Shown: in pieces, positions 8,028 to 16,139 of the stretch
Position numbering within the stretch: position 1 is the stretch's first letter
Layout: each line of letters begins with the position of its first letter
Source: Gemmatimonadota bacterium
Lineage (GTDB): Bacteria; Latescibacterota; UBA2968
Direction: 5' to 3'
Length of the DNA: 64,000 nt
NCBI GenBank assembly: GCA_026705765.1
Contig: JAPPAB010000029.1
Span: forward strand, 1-64,000
Notes under the pieces: model-generated
Told to the model about the DNA's origin: nothing
The model's input: the letters and a program-made list of their open reading frames with translations, nothing else
Databases searched by the model: none
Made by a program: the position numbers and the translations under genes

Positions 8028-9212
8028 TCATCCCTCCCCTACAAGACCGCAATAATCGACTGCAGCCAACGCGTACACCTGCGCAGCCTTCTCCAATCGA
8101 TCCACCTCCACCCACTCCACATCCGCGTGTGCCGTCTCATTTGAAGGACCGTAGTAAAAAGTCGGCACCTCTGTCCCGTGCACGTATAAATTGGCATCTC
8201 CCACAATCCGCATCCCCACCAGCTCTGCATCCTGGCCCGTCACCTGCGTATGCGCCCGGGCAACCGCCTGCACTGCCGCATCATCGGCACGGGTCTCAAA
8301 AGGCTCGCGCTCGTGCTCCATCTCAACCCGCAGGCGCAACGCTCCAGCCTCGGCAAATGGTCGCGCCAGATCTTCTAACTCCGCCAACACCTGTGGTGCA
8401 GTGCGCCCCGGGAGCCAGCGCCGGGTCCCGGTCAGCGTGCAACACAGAGGCGTGCGATTAAAATAATCGCCCCCGTTGACAATACCCAGATCAATCCGCT
8501 CTGCCCCGGCAAGAGCGTGTGCCAGTCCGTCGTCGAGTTCAAGCTGATACTGGTGGATCCGCTCAATAAGCGCGCCCACAAAACGGATCGGATTATCCGC
8601 AAAAGGCACGTACTGCGTATGCTTGCCCCCAGCGTCCGATTCGAGCGTGATGGTAAAAACCATCGACCCCATACTCATCACCCAAAGCGCGTCGCGGCCC
8701 TCGACAATCAAAATCCGATCTCCGCCAATCCGACCACTATTGAGATCGGCAATCAGCGCCAGTGGTCCGTCCTTTTGCGCCTCAACCTCCTCGTGTCCCA
8801 CAATCGCCGTCAGCCACAAATCGCCCCGCAACGCCACACCACTCTCCAGAAGCGCCTTAACCGCCCCTAGAGCCGCAGCCATCCCCCCCTTCATATCGGT
8901 CGCCCCCCGTCCGTACACGCGGTTGCCCTCGCGACGAGCGGGTGGACAGTCCCCCACGGGAATCGTATCGAGATGACCATTGAGCATCAGGGAAGGACCA
9001 TTCCCCTGCCCTGCGATGCGCGCGTAGAGATTATTCCGCCCCGGAGTAACCTCCCGCACATCCACATCCAACCCAACGCCGCGCATCATGTCGCAATACG
9101 CACGGCAGACTTCGGCTTCATCCATCGTAACACTGTATATATCGACCAATTCCAGAGTCCGCTCAGCCACCCACTCCCGGTCAATAGCCGCTATGAGATC
9201 TCGTGTCTGCAT
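8028..9212 (-). CDS. M20-family metallopeptidase (ArgE/DapE/CPG2 type)
   Basis: 394 residues from ATG 9212; a GTG at 9215 directly after the previous stop is an alternative. The M20 zinc motifs are present: NGHLDTIPVGD (H80, D82), GRGATDMKGG (D106), GHEEVE (E141/E142) and a late AHADVEW histidine. The family hydrolyses N-acyl amino acids or small peptides in the cytoplasm. It directly follows a beta-hydroxyacid dehydrogenase gene and appears co-transcribed with it, hinting at catabolism of a modified amino acid. The substrate cannot be read from sequence. Confidence 0.88.
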   Translation of the reverse strand: MQTRDLIAAIDREWVAERTLELVDIYSVTMDEAEVCRAYCDMMRGVGLDVDVREVTPGRNNLYARIAGQGNGPSLMLNGHLDTIPVGDCPPARREGNRVYGRGATDMKGGMAAALGAVKALLESGVALRGDLWLTAIVGHEEVEAQKDGPLALIADLNSGRIGGDRILIVEGRDALWVMSMGSMVFTITLESDAGGKHTQYVPFADNPIRFVGALIERIHQYQLELDDGLAHALAGAERIDLGIVNGGDYFNRTPLCCTLTGTRRWLPGRTAPQVLAELEDLARPFAEAGALRLRVEMEHEREPFETRADDAAVQAVARAHTQVTGQDAELVGMRIVGDANLYVHGTEVPTFYYGPSNETAHADVEWVEVDRLEKAAQVYALAAVDYCGLVGEG

Positions 9213-9215
9213 CAC

Positions 9216-10109
9216 CTAATCATCCCGCCCAGGGAAAGTCAACTCGGCAACACCCGATTTATCCAGATCACCCTTGCCCTTCTCTTTCAAAAGCTCAAAC
9301 TGGGCTTTTGTCGCCTCTGCCAATGGCAGATTGACACCCGCATCATAAGCGAGCGAAAGCGCAATCCCGGAATCTTTCGCCGCATGGTCGGCGGAAAAAT
9401 AACATTCGTGATCGCGTATGACCATATCTTCCCCATCGGTCTCCAGCACGCGGGAATTTGCCCCCGTTTGTGAAAACACCTCCATGAGCATATTCAAATC
9501 CAGGCCGAGCGCGGCACCCAACCCCAGCCCCTCTGCCAGACCAGCGGTATTGATATTCATAACCATATTGACGAGCGCCTTGACCTGCGCGGCCTGCCCC
9601 GCTTCGCCGATATAGATCAAATTTGTACTCATAGACTCGAGAATCGGGCTCGCCTGGTCAAAAACAGTGCGCTTACCGCCACACATCAAATAAAGCGTAC
9701 CCTCACGCGCCTGTGTAATACTACTCGCCATACACCCTTCCAGACTACTTGCCCCTGCCTGCTCTGCAAGACCCTCGACATCCACGTGAATCTGTGGCGT
9801 AATCGTCGCGCAATTAATAAAAACCTTGCCCTGAGCACCCTGCAACAGACTATCGCCAGACTCGGCATAAATAGTCCCCATTGCAGCGTCATCTGTCACA
9901 ACCGTAATGATATAATCTGCAGCAGCCGTCATACCCGCGAGTTCTGTATGTGCCTCACAGCCCAACTCGCTGGCAAGATCCGATGCGACCTCAGCGCGAA
10001 TATCGTACACCGCCTCGACCGAAAACCCCTCGTCATTGAGATGACGCGCAATATTCGCGCCCATTCGACCAACGCCAACCACGCCAATTGTATAATCTGA
10101 ATTTGCCAT
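9216..10109 (-). CDS. NAD(P)-dependent beta-hydroxyacid dehydrogenase (3-hydroxyisobutyrate DH family)
   Basis: 297 residues, the usual family length. The Rossmann motif GVVGVGRMGANIARHL is at 9-24. The segment around 128-145 (GCMASSITQAREGTLYLMCG) corresponds to the substrate-binding motif (usual DAPVSGG is altered to EGCMASSI). The catalytic lysine lies in AQVKALVNMVMN. It probably oxidises a beta-hydroxy acid with NAD+ or NADP+, or acts in reverse as a short-chain aldehyde reductase. It is first in an operon with the M20 peptidase and follows a good promoter. Confidence 0.87.
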   Translation of the reverse strand: MANSDYTIGVVGVGRMGANIARHLNDEGFSVEAVYDIRAEVASDLASELGCEAHTELAGMTAAADYIITVVTDDAAMGTIYAESGDSLLQGAQGKVFINCATITPQIHVDVEGLAEQAGASSLEGCMASSITQAREGTLYLMCGGKRTVFDQASPILESMSTNLIYIGEAGQAAQVKALVNMVMNINTAGLAEGLGLGAALGLDLNMLMEVFSQTGANSRVLETDGEDMVIRDHECYFSADHAAKDSGIALSLAYDAGVNLPLAEATKAQFELLKEKGKGDLDKSGVAELTFPGRDD

Positions 10110-10150
10110 ATTTACCTCGATAGTTTAAGGATGAAAAAAATTCTCGTGAC

Positions 10151-10178
10151 AATGTATTTTTCAAAACGCGCCTGTCAA
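10151..10178 (-). promoter_or_regulatory. sigma-70 promoter of the dehydrogenase-M20 operon
   Basis: On the minus strand TTGACA (10178-10173), 16 nt, then TACATT (10156-10151). It lies about 42 bp before the dehydrogenase start codon. Confidence 0.55.
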
Positions 10179-10185
10179 GAACTAA

Positions 10186-11124
10186 CTACCTGTGCCTGGC
10201 CAAACGCTCGAGAACGAGCACCAGTCCCAGACCCAAAAGCGCGAGTCCTATAGCCCCTACCACCTCGACCGACCACACCTCGGGCAACGCATTCACCTGA
10301 ATGAGAGGCACCACCTCGCCGTGCCGATTGACCACCGTCTCCACCGTCTCTTTCCACGGCCAAATCTTCCTGAGCGACCCCAGCATCAATCCGGTCAACA
10401 GCGCAATCATCAAATCGTGATAATGCCGAAAAAACCAGTTCAAAATGCGCGAAAACGCCATCAGCCCAACCACGGCACCCGCACCAAACAGCGCGATTGT
10501 AAACAGATCTCGCGTATTGACCGCGTTGAGAAGATACGGATATTGCCCCAGCAAAACCAGCACAAAGGACCCCGAAATACCGGGCAAAATCATCGCGCAA
10601 ATCGCAACCACAGCAGAACCAAAAATATACGGCGGACTATGCGGCATTTCAACCGGCACCAGCCCGACCAGAAAATACGCACCCAGTGTTGCTCCAACAG
10701 CGCCCAAAAACATCCTCAAATTCCACTGCGGAATGCGCAACCCCACCGTAAAAACAGACGCCAGCACCAGACCAAAGAAAAAGGACCACAGGAAAACAGG
10801 CTCATTATCCAGCAAATAAGTAATCGCGCGCGACAGTGAAAAAATCGCAACGAGAATCCCCGCGACAAGCGCGCACAAAAAAGGCCACCGCACATAATCG
10901 AGCAATTCCCTTATACGCAACTCCATCAGAAGTCGTGCAGATCGCGTATCAAAAGAACGGATCGAAAAAATCAGCTCTTCATAAATCCCCGTAATCAGCG
11001 CCATTGTGCCCCCCGACACACCGGGCACAACATCGGCAGCCCCCATGCACACACCCCTCAGCGCGATACCAGCATAGCTTCTCAAAGACCGCTTTGGTCT
11101 GTGCGCCATCTCTTCCATCTCCAT
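10186..11124 (-). CDS. DUF368 membrane protein (PopT-type undecaprenyl-phosphate flippase)
   Basis: About 312 residues from ATG 11124, chosen because GGGAGAG precedes it; a GTG at 11163 lacks a ribosome-binding site. The family signature GAADVVPGVSGGTMALITGI is near the N-terminus, and around eight hydrophobic segments follow. DUF368 proteins (PopT) have been linked to flipping undecaprenyl phosphate back across the inner membrane for cell-wall recycling; that role is taken from the family. It is transcribed from its own promoter in a divergent region shared with the lipoprotein gene. Confidence 0.88.
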   Translation of the reverse strand: MEMEEMAHRPKRSLRSYAGIALRGVCMGAADVVPGVSGGTMALITGIYEELIFSIRSFDTRSARLLMELRIRELLDYVRWPFLCALVAGILVAIFSLSRAITYLLDNEPVFLWSFFFGLVLASVFTVGLRIPQWNLRMFLGAVGATLGAYFLVGLVPVEMPHSPPYIFGSAVVAICAMILPGISGSFVLVLLGQYPYLLNAVNTRDLFTIALFGAGAVVGLMAFSRILNWFFRHYHDLMIALLTGLMLGSLRKIWPWKETVETVVNRHGEVVPLIQVNALPEVWSVEVVGAIGLALLGLGLVLVLERLARHR

Positions 11125-11170
11125 ATACTCTCCCGGTTCATCTGCCTTTTTTCTCCGGATCACACTTCAA

Positions 11171-11199
11171 AATATAGAACGAGAATCCACTACACACAA
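11171..11199 (-). promoter_or_regulatory. promoter of the DUF368 gene
   Basis: On the minus strand TTGTGT (11199-11194), 17 nt, TATATT (11176-11171). A good -10 with ideal spacing, 47 bp before the chosen start. Confidence 0.55.
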
Positions 11200-11209
11200 C
11201 AGTTTGTCC

Positions 11210-11237
11210 TTGACAACACAAGGATTCCCTTTTTATT
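11210..11237 (+). promoter_or_regulatory. promoter of the lipoprotein gene
   Basis: TTGACA (11210-11215), 16 nt, TTTATT (11232-11237), about 59 bp before the lipoprotein start. Divergent from the DUF368 promoter. Confidence 0.5.
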
Positions 11238-11295
11238 GTTCGCGGCGGGATAATGACGGATTTCACTTGCATCGATGTTTTGACAGGAGATCTTT

Positions 11296-11805
11296 ATGTT
11301 GCGCACATCTATAACACTCGTCTTTTGCGCCCTACTAATCGGTTGTGGCGACGACACCAAATATCAGGCAGAGCTTCGCGGCACCTGGCTGTTGGAGTCC
11401 CGCAAACCCGCACAGGGTGAAATCATCCAGAGTCCACAAATCAGCGGCCTCATCGAATGGTTTCCAACCGCACCCACCCAGGCCAAGGTGCACCTCTCCC
11501 TAACGGACGACAGACAGAGCATTAGAGTCATCGACCGTTTATACGACCTACAGGGCACGTCATTTACGTATCAATCCAAACTCAGAATTGGCGATGTAAC
11601 AACAGATAGCACAGATGCAGTTTACGACACAACCGCCCAAAATGGCACGGGACAAATCTCCTCTGACGATGCGCGCGTCACACTCACCCACGACAACGGG
11701 ACGAAATTTGAATTCATCGGCACACAACTCACCGTGACATATTCAAACGGTATAGTCGATACGTGGACACTCAACAAAGATCAGAAAGGTATTTTGGCAA
11801 AATAA
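11296..11805 (+). CDS. small lipoprotein of unknown function
   Basis: 169 residues from ATG 11296 behind aggagat. A type II signal is clear: MLRTSITLVFCALLIGC with lipobox LIGC, so Cys17 would be lipidated. The mature part is about 150 residues, rich in alternating polar and hydrophobic strands (GTWLLES, AKVHLSLTDD, RVTLTHDNG), suggesting a beta-barrel or lipocalin-like fold similar in style to small outer-membrane lipoproteins. No family was recognised with confidence. Confidence 0.75.
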   Translation: MLRTSITLVFCALLIGCGDDTKYQAELRGTWLLESRKPAQGEIIQSPQISGLIEWFPTAPTQAKVHLSLTDDRQSIRVIDRLYDLQGTSFTYQSKLRIGDVTTDSTDAVYDTTAQNGTGQISSDDARVTLTHDNGTKFEFIGTQLTVTYSNGIVDTWTLNKDQKGILAK

Positions 11806-11895
11806 AAAGTCATTCTCAAAACGCGGTTCAGATCACCAGCACCTCCCCAATCATTCGCGTGCTGGTCGATGAACCATATTCAAAAGGAGTAAAAA

Positions 11896-12336
11896 ATGGC
11901 AGGAACAATCCCCCTCATCAGTTCAGGTGTAGCAGGACCAGCAGGCGTACTCCATCTACCTCGCCTGTGGAGCAAAGTCCTGTTGGGCGCCACGGGCAAC
12001 CTCGAAGAAGGCTATGACCAGTGTGGACTGGGCTACGACCAGATGGTTCTCGATGGCCTGGGCCTCGACCGCGATGCCACCGTCGCCTATCTCACCGAAA
12101 ATCTGCCCTCCTATCCGGAATTCGAAGCATGGGTTATCGCACAAAGCGGCGGCAGCCTCGACAGCAACGCCGTTGCAGAACTCAACGCCGCAATCGAGGG
12201 TTATAACCACGCAGACGATGTCCGAGGGTCCATCCTCGGTGCAGCAGGCATTGACGACGACGGCACAATTCTCGACGCCGTCAACCTGAACAACCTCGAT
12301 GACTGGACAGAGTTTCACGCCCAACTAACGGGATAG
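11896..12336 (+). CDS. DUF5069-like protein
   Basis: 146 residues from ATG 11896 with a strong aaaaggag six bases upstream. No signal peptide or membrane segment. The pattern HLPRLWSKVLLGATGNLEEG, then GLGLDRDATVAYL and FEAWV, recalls DUF5069 proteins common in Verrucomicrobia and related groups, whose function is unknown. A clear terminator follows directly, so it is probably a single-gene unit. Confidence 0.6.
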   Translation: MAGTIPLISSGVAGPAGVLHLPRLWSKVLLGATGNLEEGYDQCGLGYDQMVLDGLGLDRDATVAYLTENLPSYPEFEAWVIAQSGGSLDSNAVAELNAAIEGYNHADDVRGSILGAAGIDDDGTILDAVNLNNLDDWTEFHAQLTG

Positions 12337-12356
12337 ACACCCATCCATCTCGCACC

Positions 12357-12393
12357 AAAAATCCCAGAATGGAAAAAAACATTCTGGGATTTT
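12357..12393 (+). terminator. intrinsic terminator after the DUF5069-like gene
   Basis: aaaaatcccagaatg (12357-12371) pairs with cattctgggatttt (12380-12393) in a 14-bp stem with an A-rich loop, followed by tctcta. The ATG at 12369 falls inside this hairpin, which argues against using it as the next gene's start. Confidence 0.85.
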
Positions 12394-12419
12394 CTCTATA
12401 CCGCTTTCAGGAGATCTCC

Positions 12420-14975
12420 ATGTTGCAAAATATTCGCATTATAATCGCAATAGCCCTTGCCGCAGGAATAATATGGAACTGTGGCGGTGAGCGCGTAACG
12501 CAGTCAGAAACAGGGACAGACGAACAAATTGGCCGTCCCCTGAGCAAATTAGCTGCACAACAAAATGCGTCACACGCTGTAATCATAGCTAATGTACAGC
12601 AGGATGACGCACCCGTAAGCGGTGCAAAAGTAGAATTTGCGCGTTCTATTGCGGGACAAAAACCGGATTATCAGTGGTCCGGTATGACCGATGAGAACGG
12701 TCAAGTGTGGATAGAGATCTCAGCGGGCAACGGTTATTATCAAGCGCGCGCCTCACAGGACGGGATTGAGATCGGATCCTGGACCAGCATTCCAATTAAC
12801 GAAGGCCAAAAAGTACGGCTCAACTTGCCCATTGGAGGCAGGGCACAGATAGCAGTAGAAGGTCTTCCCGCAGAAATCACCATAGGCGTCGTCCTGCCTC
12901 TGACGGGTCAACTCGGTGCAGGTGGTCAGGTGCTTATAGCTGGCTTCGAACTCGCACGCGAAGAAATTAACCGTTCATCGCTACTCGGCGGATCAAAAAT
13001 CAATTTTATTATGGAAGACAACCGCAGCACCCCAGAAGGCTCTGTTGAAGCTTATAACAAACTGATTCATCGCGATGGCGTATCCGCTATCATCGGTCCG
13101 TACACCTCAAGTTCAACCCAAGAGGCTTTTCCCATTGCCCAAGAAAATAAAGTCGTGGCGATTAGTCCAACCTCAGCCTCCCCAGGCCTCAGCGCAATGG
13201 GCACTTTCCTCTTCCGCACCAGTCTCACCGTTAACTGGCTCATACCCCGTGGTGTCACGGCCACGCATGAGCAACTCGGCTATCAAAAGGTGGCCACAAT
13301 ATTCCAGGCTGGCGATGTCTTTGCCCAAAATAGCGATGCACTAATCAAAGAAATACTCCTTCAAAACGGCGTCGAAATTTTGATAACAGAGACCTTCCAG
13401 GTTGGTCAAACCGACTTCTCGGAACAATTAACCCGAATAAAAGAATCGAATCCAGACGCCATCTTCCTCTCCGCGCTACCGATAACAGAGGCGAATGATA
13501 TACTGATCCAGACTCGGCAAATCGGCATCCCCCCCGAAGTTCACTTCATCACACAAACCCTGACCCCAGGTGAAATAGAACGCGCAGGTGCTGCCGCTGA
13601 GGGCGCGATCAGTTTTACCGCATGGACCAGCACGGCCGACACCCCGAGAAATCGCGCCTTCGTCCAAAATTACACGATGATAGCTGGCGTTGAACCCAGC
13701 GCATTCACCGCACAATCCTATGCCACCGTCCATATCCTGGCGAACGCCATCGCCAATGCCCAATCAACAGATTCAAGGGCAATTCGGGACGCCCTGGCAA
13801 AAACCAGAGACCTGGACACGATCCTGGGCAAATTCTCTTTTGACGCCAATGGAGATGGGATTTACAACCCGGTTGTACTGATCGTCAGAAACGGCAAACT
13901 CGAAGTCTTCAGCGCGTCACCGCAAAAAAAAGAAATACCCATTGGCGTCGTCTTGCCTCTAACAGGCCATCTCTCTTCCCTTGGCCCGGTAGTAAATAAC
14001 GGACTCCAACTCGCATTCGCAGAGATTAACCATTCACCGCTACTCGGCGATATGAGACTCAAACCCATAGTTGAAGACAATCAGAGCACCATAGAAGGCG
14101 CTATTGAAGCCTATAACAAACTGATTCATCGCGACGGCGTATCCGTCATCATCGGTCCATTGGCCTCAACGATAACCAGAGAAGCTTTTCCCATCGCCCA
14201 GCAAAATCAAATCGTAGCCATCAGCCCGACCTCCGCCGCCCGTGGCCTCAGCGAAATAGGCGATTTTGTATTTCGCACGATTATTACCGTAGATCGCTTC
14301 GTGCCCGTTGGTGTTAAGACCACACATGAGAAACTCGGCTATCAGAAAGTCGCCACCATATATCAAAACGATGATGTCTTCTCCCGGAGCAGCAACGAAG
14401 CGATCACAGAAGCACTCCGACAAAACAACGTCGAAGTAATAACCACAGAAACTTTCCAAACCGGTGACACCGACTTCTCGGAACAATTAACCCGAATAAA
14501 AGAATCGAATCCAGACGCCATCTTCCTCTCCGCTTTACCCGTGGAAAAGGAAGCCGTTCTGATCCAGACTCGACAAATCGGCATCCCCGCCGAAATTCAC
14601 TTTATCACGACATCTTTAACCACAGGCAATGTACAACGCGCGGGTGCCGCCGCCGAAGGAGCGATCAGTATTACCGCCTGGAGCAGCATGTCTGACACAC
14701 CGGGCAATCGCGCCTTTGTCGAAAATTACACAATGAAATACAACGCCGAACCAGACGAATTCGTCGCCCAAGCGTATGCCACTGCCTATATCCTGGCAAA
14801 TGCCATCGCCGCTGCCCCATCAACTGATTCAGAGTCGATTCGAGATGCACTGGCGCATATCACAAACCTGGACACAATTTTGGGCAAATTCTCCTTTGAC
14901 GCCAATGGAGACGCGATTTACAACCCAATTATCCTGATCGTCAAAAACGGCAAATTTGAGGTCTTCAATCCATAG
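12420..14975 (+). CDS. exported protein with two tandem Leu/Ile/Val-type substrate-binding domains
   Basis: 851 residues from ATG 12420 behind aggagat. An N-terminal signal (MLQNIRIIIAIALAAGIIWNC) has a cysteine, but the lipobox IWNC is not canonical. Residues about 35-140 look like a beta-sandwich of the CarboxypepD_reg/Big type. Two full type-I periplasmic binding domains (Peripla_BP_6, LivJ-like) follow: about 148-490 and about 497-851, each starting IGVVLPLTG and ending in FSFDANGDGIYNP-like then LIVRNGK. One such domain per protein is usual. The copies share a 65-bp identical DNA block. No ABC permease genes are adjacent. Confidence 0.88.
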   Translation: MLQNIRIIIAIALAAGIIWNCGGERVTQSETGTDEQIGRPLSKLAAQQNASHAVIIANVQQDDAPVSGAKVEFARSIAGQKPDYQWSGMTDENGQVWIEISAGNGYYQARASQDGIEIGSWTSIPINEGQKVRLNLPIGGRAQIAVEGLPAEITIGVVLPLTGQLGAGGQVLIAGFELAREEINRSSLLGGSKINFIMEDNRSTPEGSVEAYNKLIHRDGVSAIIGPYTSSSTQEAFPIAQENKVVAISPTSASPGLSAMGTFLFRTSLTVNWLIPRGVTATHEQLGYQKVATIFQAGDVFAQNSDALIKEILLQNGVEILITETFQVGQTDFSEQLTRIKESNPDAIFLSALPITEANDILIQTRQIGIPPEVHFITQTLTPGEIERAGAAAEGAISFTAWTSTADTPRNRAFVQNYTMIAGVEPSAFTAQSYATVHILANAIANAQSTDSRAIRDALAKTRDLDTILGKFSFDANGDGIYNPVVLIVRNGKLEVFSASPQKKEIPIGVVLPLTGHLSSLGPVVNNGLQLAFAEINHSPLLGDMRLKPIVEDNQSTIEGAIEAYNKLIHRDGVSVIIGPLASTITREAFPIAQQNQIVAISPTSAARGLSEIGDFVFRTIITVDRFVPVGVKTTHEKLGYQKVATIYQNDDVFSRSSNEAITEALRQNNVEVITTETFQTGDTDFSEQLTRIKESNPDAIFLSALPVEKEAVLIQTRQIGIPAEIHFITTSLTTGNVQRAGAAAEGAISITAWSSMSDTPGNRAFVENYTMKYNAEPDEFVAQAYATAYILANAIAAAPSTDSESIRDALAHITNLDTILGKFSFDANGDAIYNPIILIVKNGKFEVFNP
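13410..13474 (+). repeat. 65-bp perfect intragenic direct repeat (second copy 14469-14533)
   Basis: The 65 bases at 13410-13474 recur without a change at 14469-14533, 1059 bp apart, in the same position of the two binding domains. The surrounding domains differ at many positions, so this block points to recent duplication or gene conversion. Confidence 0.9.
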
Positions 14976-14992
14976 GTAGTAACAATAAAATA

Positions 14993-15057
14993 GGCTGCGG
15001 GAAGGGAGGACCGGTCCCTGATTTTTCTGGAAGGATCCAGAAAAACAACCCGCAGCC
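14993..15057 (+). terminator. three-way-junction RNA/DNA structure after the binding-protein gene
   Basis: ggctgcggg (14993-15001) pairs with cccgcagcc (15049-15057). Inside are two more hairpins: aggga/tccct (about 15004-15019) and tttttctgg/ccagaaaaa (about 15022-15045). A T-rich stretch (gagcttttcc) follows. It may be a complex terminator; the two internal arms are more elaborate than needed for that. The rest of 15058-15134 shows nothing. Confidence 0.55.
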
Positions 15058-15134
15058 GTTGAGCTTTTCCTGAATTTGTATTCACACGTTTCCAAAAATA
15101 ACACAATTGCTACTACAATTTCAACAGCAAAAAA

Positions 15135-15208
15135 TTACGCGTACGTCTGATTTATTACGCATATGTCCACTTTTTTGCATTATATGTCTAATTTCTTACG
15201 TGTATGTC
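15135..15208. repeat. four phased TAtGTC repeats, 20-21 bp apart
   Basis: The motif ta(t/c)gtc occurs at 15142, 15162, 15183 and 15203, three of the four preceded by ttacg, so the spacing is 20, 21 and 20 bp, two helical turns. The last two copies run into the end of the AraC-type regulator gene. It may be an array of regulator-binding sites. Confidence 0.55.
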
Positions 15209-15889
15209 CTCTTTTTTTCGGTAAGCACGAGGAGACAGGCCATATAATCTCTTAAAAGCTTCGTTTAAACGCGATGATGAACGAAAGCCAGAATGTGCTG
15301 CAATTTCAAAAATTGGCAATGGCGTTTCTTCAATCAAAGATTTTGCCTTTCCAGTTCTGACCTCCCTCAATGCTTCACGAAAGGTCTTGCCCAAATGTTT
15401 TTTGAACAATGCGTAACCATGCGACTTAGAAAATCGGAAATAGCGCATGGCATCTTCAAATTTTAGATCTGAATTGCTGTAATGATCCTCCAAAAATACT
15501 TCAAACCTGGTCTTCCACATATCTTGTGGAGACATATATCTTTTGACCTGTGTTAAAAAAACATCTCTCTCTATTGGTTTGTCAAATACACTTGCAGCGC
15601 CAGCCTTGATCAACTGTTCGCCCAATTCTGCAGATCGCAAACTCGTCATGATCAGCATAGCTGTCTGAATTTTCTCCTCTTTCACATGCTTCAATAGCGT
15701 TATACCATCTATACCCTCTACATGTAGCTCAACAACTGCAAGAGCAATCTCCTCTCGTCTTAAAATTTCAAGACCTTCTATCCCATATCCTGCCAGGCAT
15801 AATTCATAGGGTTCATCCCACAAGAATCCTGCAAGCTCTGAGATTACAAGCAGGTCGTGATCTACAATCAAAATTTTCTGATTGTCCAT
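15188..15889 (-). CDS. response regulator, receiver plus AraC-type HTH, with Glu at the phosphorylation site
   Basis: 233 residues from ATG 15889 behind a perfect AGGAGG. The receiver part (1-115) keeps D10, T82 and K104, but the phospho-acceptor aligns to E54 (AVVELHVEGIDG) and the second acidic-pocket residue is H11. The C-terminal 100 residues carry two helix-turn-helix motifs of the AraC/XylS class (IFEIAAHSGFRSSSRLNEAFKR, then GLSPRAYRK). Asp-to-Glu changes often mimic the phosphorylated form, so it may be locked on. No kinase is adjacent. A 20-bp phased repeat array overlaps its 3' end. Confidence 0.88.
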   Translation of the reverse strand: MDNQKILIVDHDLLVISELAGFLWDEPYELCLAGYGIEGLEILRREEIALAVVELHVEGIDGITLLKHVKEEKIQTAMLIMTSLRSAELGEQLIKAGAASVFDKPIERDVFLTQVKRYMSPQDMWKTRFEVFLEDHYSNSDLKFEDAMRYFRFSKSHGYALFKKHLGKTFREALREVRTGKAKSLIEETPLPIFEIAAHSGFRSSSRLNEAFKRLYGLSPRAYRKKEDIHVRN

Positions 15890-15960
15890 AGTGCCTCCTG
15901 AAGAATTTGAGACCTATCCCTTCGCGCTGTTCCAGATGGGCTATGCGCCGCAAAAAGAAA

Positions 15961-15988
15961 AGGGGTTATGCAATAAATCATAACCCCT
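15961..15988 (-). terminator. terminator of tRNA-Pro(GGG)
   Basis: aggggttatg/cataacccct form a perfect 10-bp stem with an 8-nt loop, followed on the minus strand by TTTTCTTTTT. Confidence 0.9.
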
Positions 15989-15997
15989 GTCTTATTA

Positions 15998-16074
15998 TGG
16001 TCGGAGCGACTGGATTTGAACCAGCGACCCCCATCACCCCAAGATGGTGCGCTACCGAGCTGCGCTACGCTCCG
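15998..16074 (-). tRNA. tRNA-Pro (anticodon GGG)
   Basis: The reverse complement forms a cloverleaf: acceptor CGGAGCG/CGCTCCG, D arm GCGCAGCTCGGTAGCGC, anticodon stem CCATC/GATGG with loop TTGGGGT (anticodon GGG), and T arm with GGTTCAAATCC. Discriminator A is followed by a genomically encoded CCA (15998-16000). A consensus promoter and a strong terminator flank it. Confidence 0.96.
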
Positions 16075-16092
16075 ATAACTCATTCGTGAATA

Positions 16093-16121
16093 AATTTACC
16101 CATTTTGCCAGAGACCGTCAA
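16093..16121 (-). promoter_or_regulatory. promoter of tRNA-Pro(GGG)
   Basis: Minus strand TTGACG (16121-16116), 17 nt, TAAATT (16098-16093), 19 bp before the tRNA 5' end. Near-consensus with ideal spacing. Confidence 0.7.
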
Positions 16122-16139
16122 TATTAAAGCCTCTATTTG

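Noticed and set aside
12369-12420. Starting the binding-protein gene at ATG 12369
   Set aside because: That ATG lies inside a strong terminator hairpin and has no ribosome-binding site; ATG 12420 has aggagat and begins a signal peptide.
15135-15208. Reading the four phased repeats as a CRISPR array
   Set aside because: Units are 20-21 bp with imperfect identity and no separate spacers; no cas gene is present.
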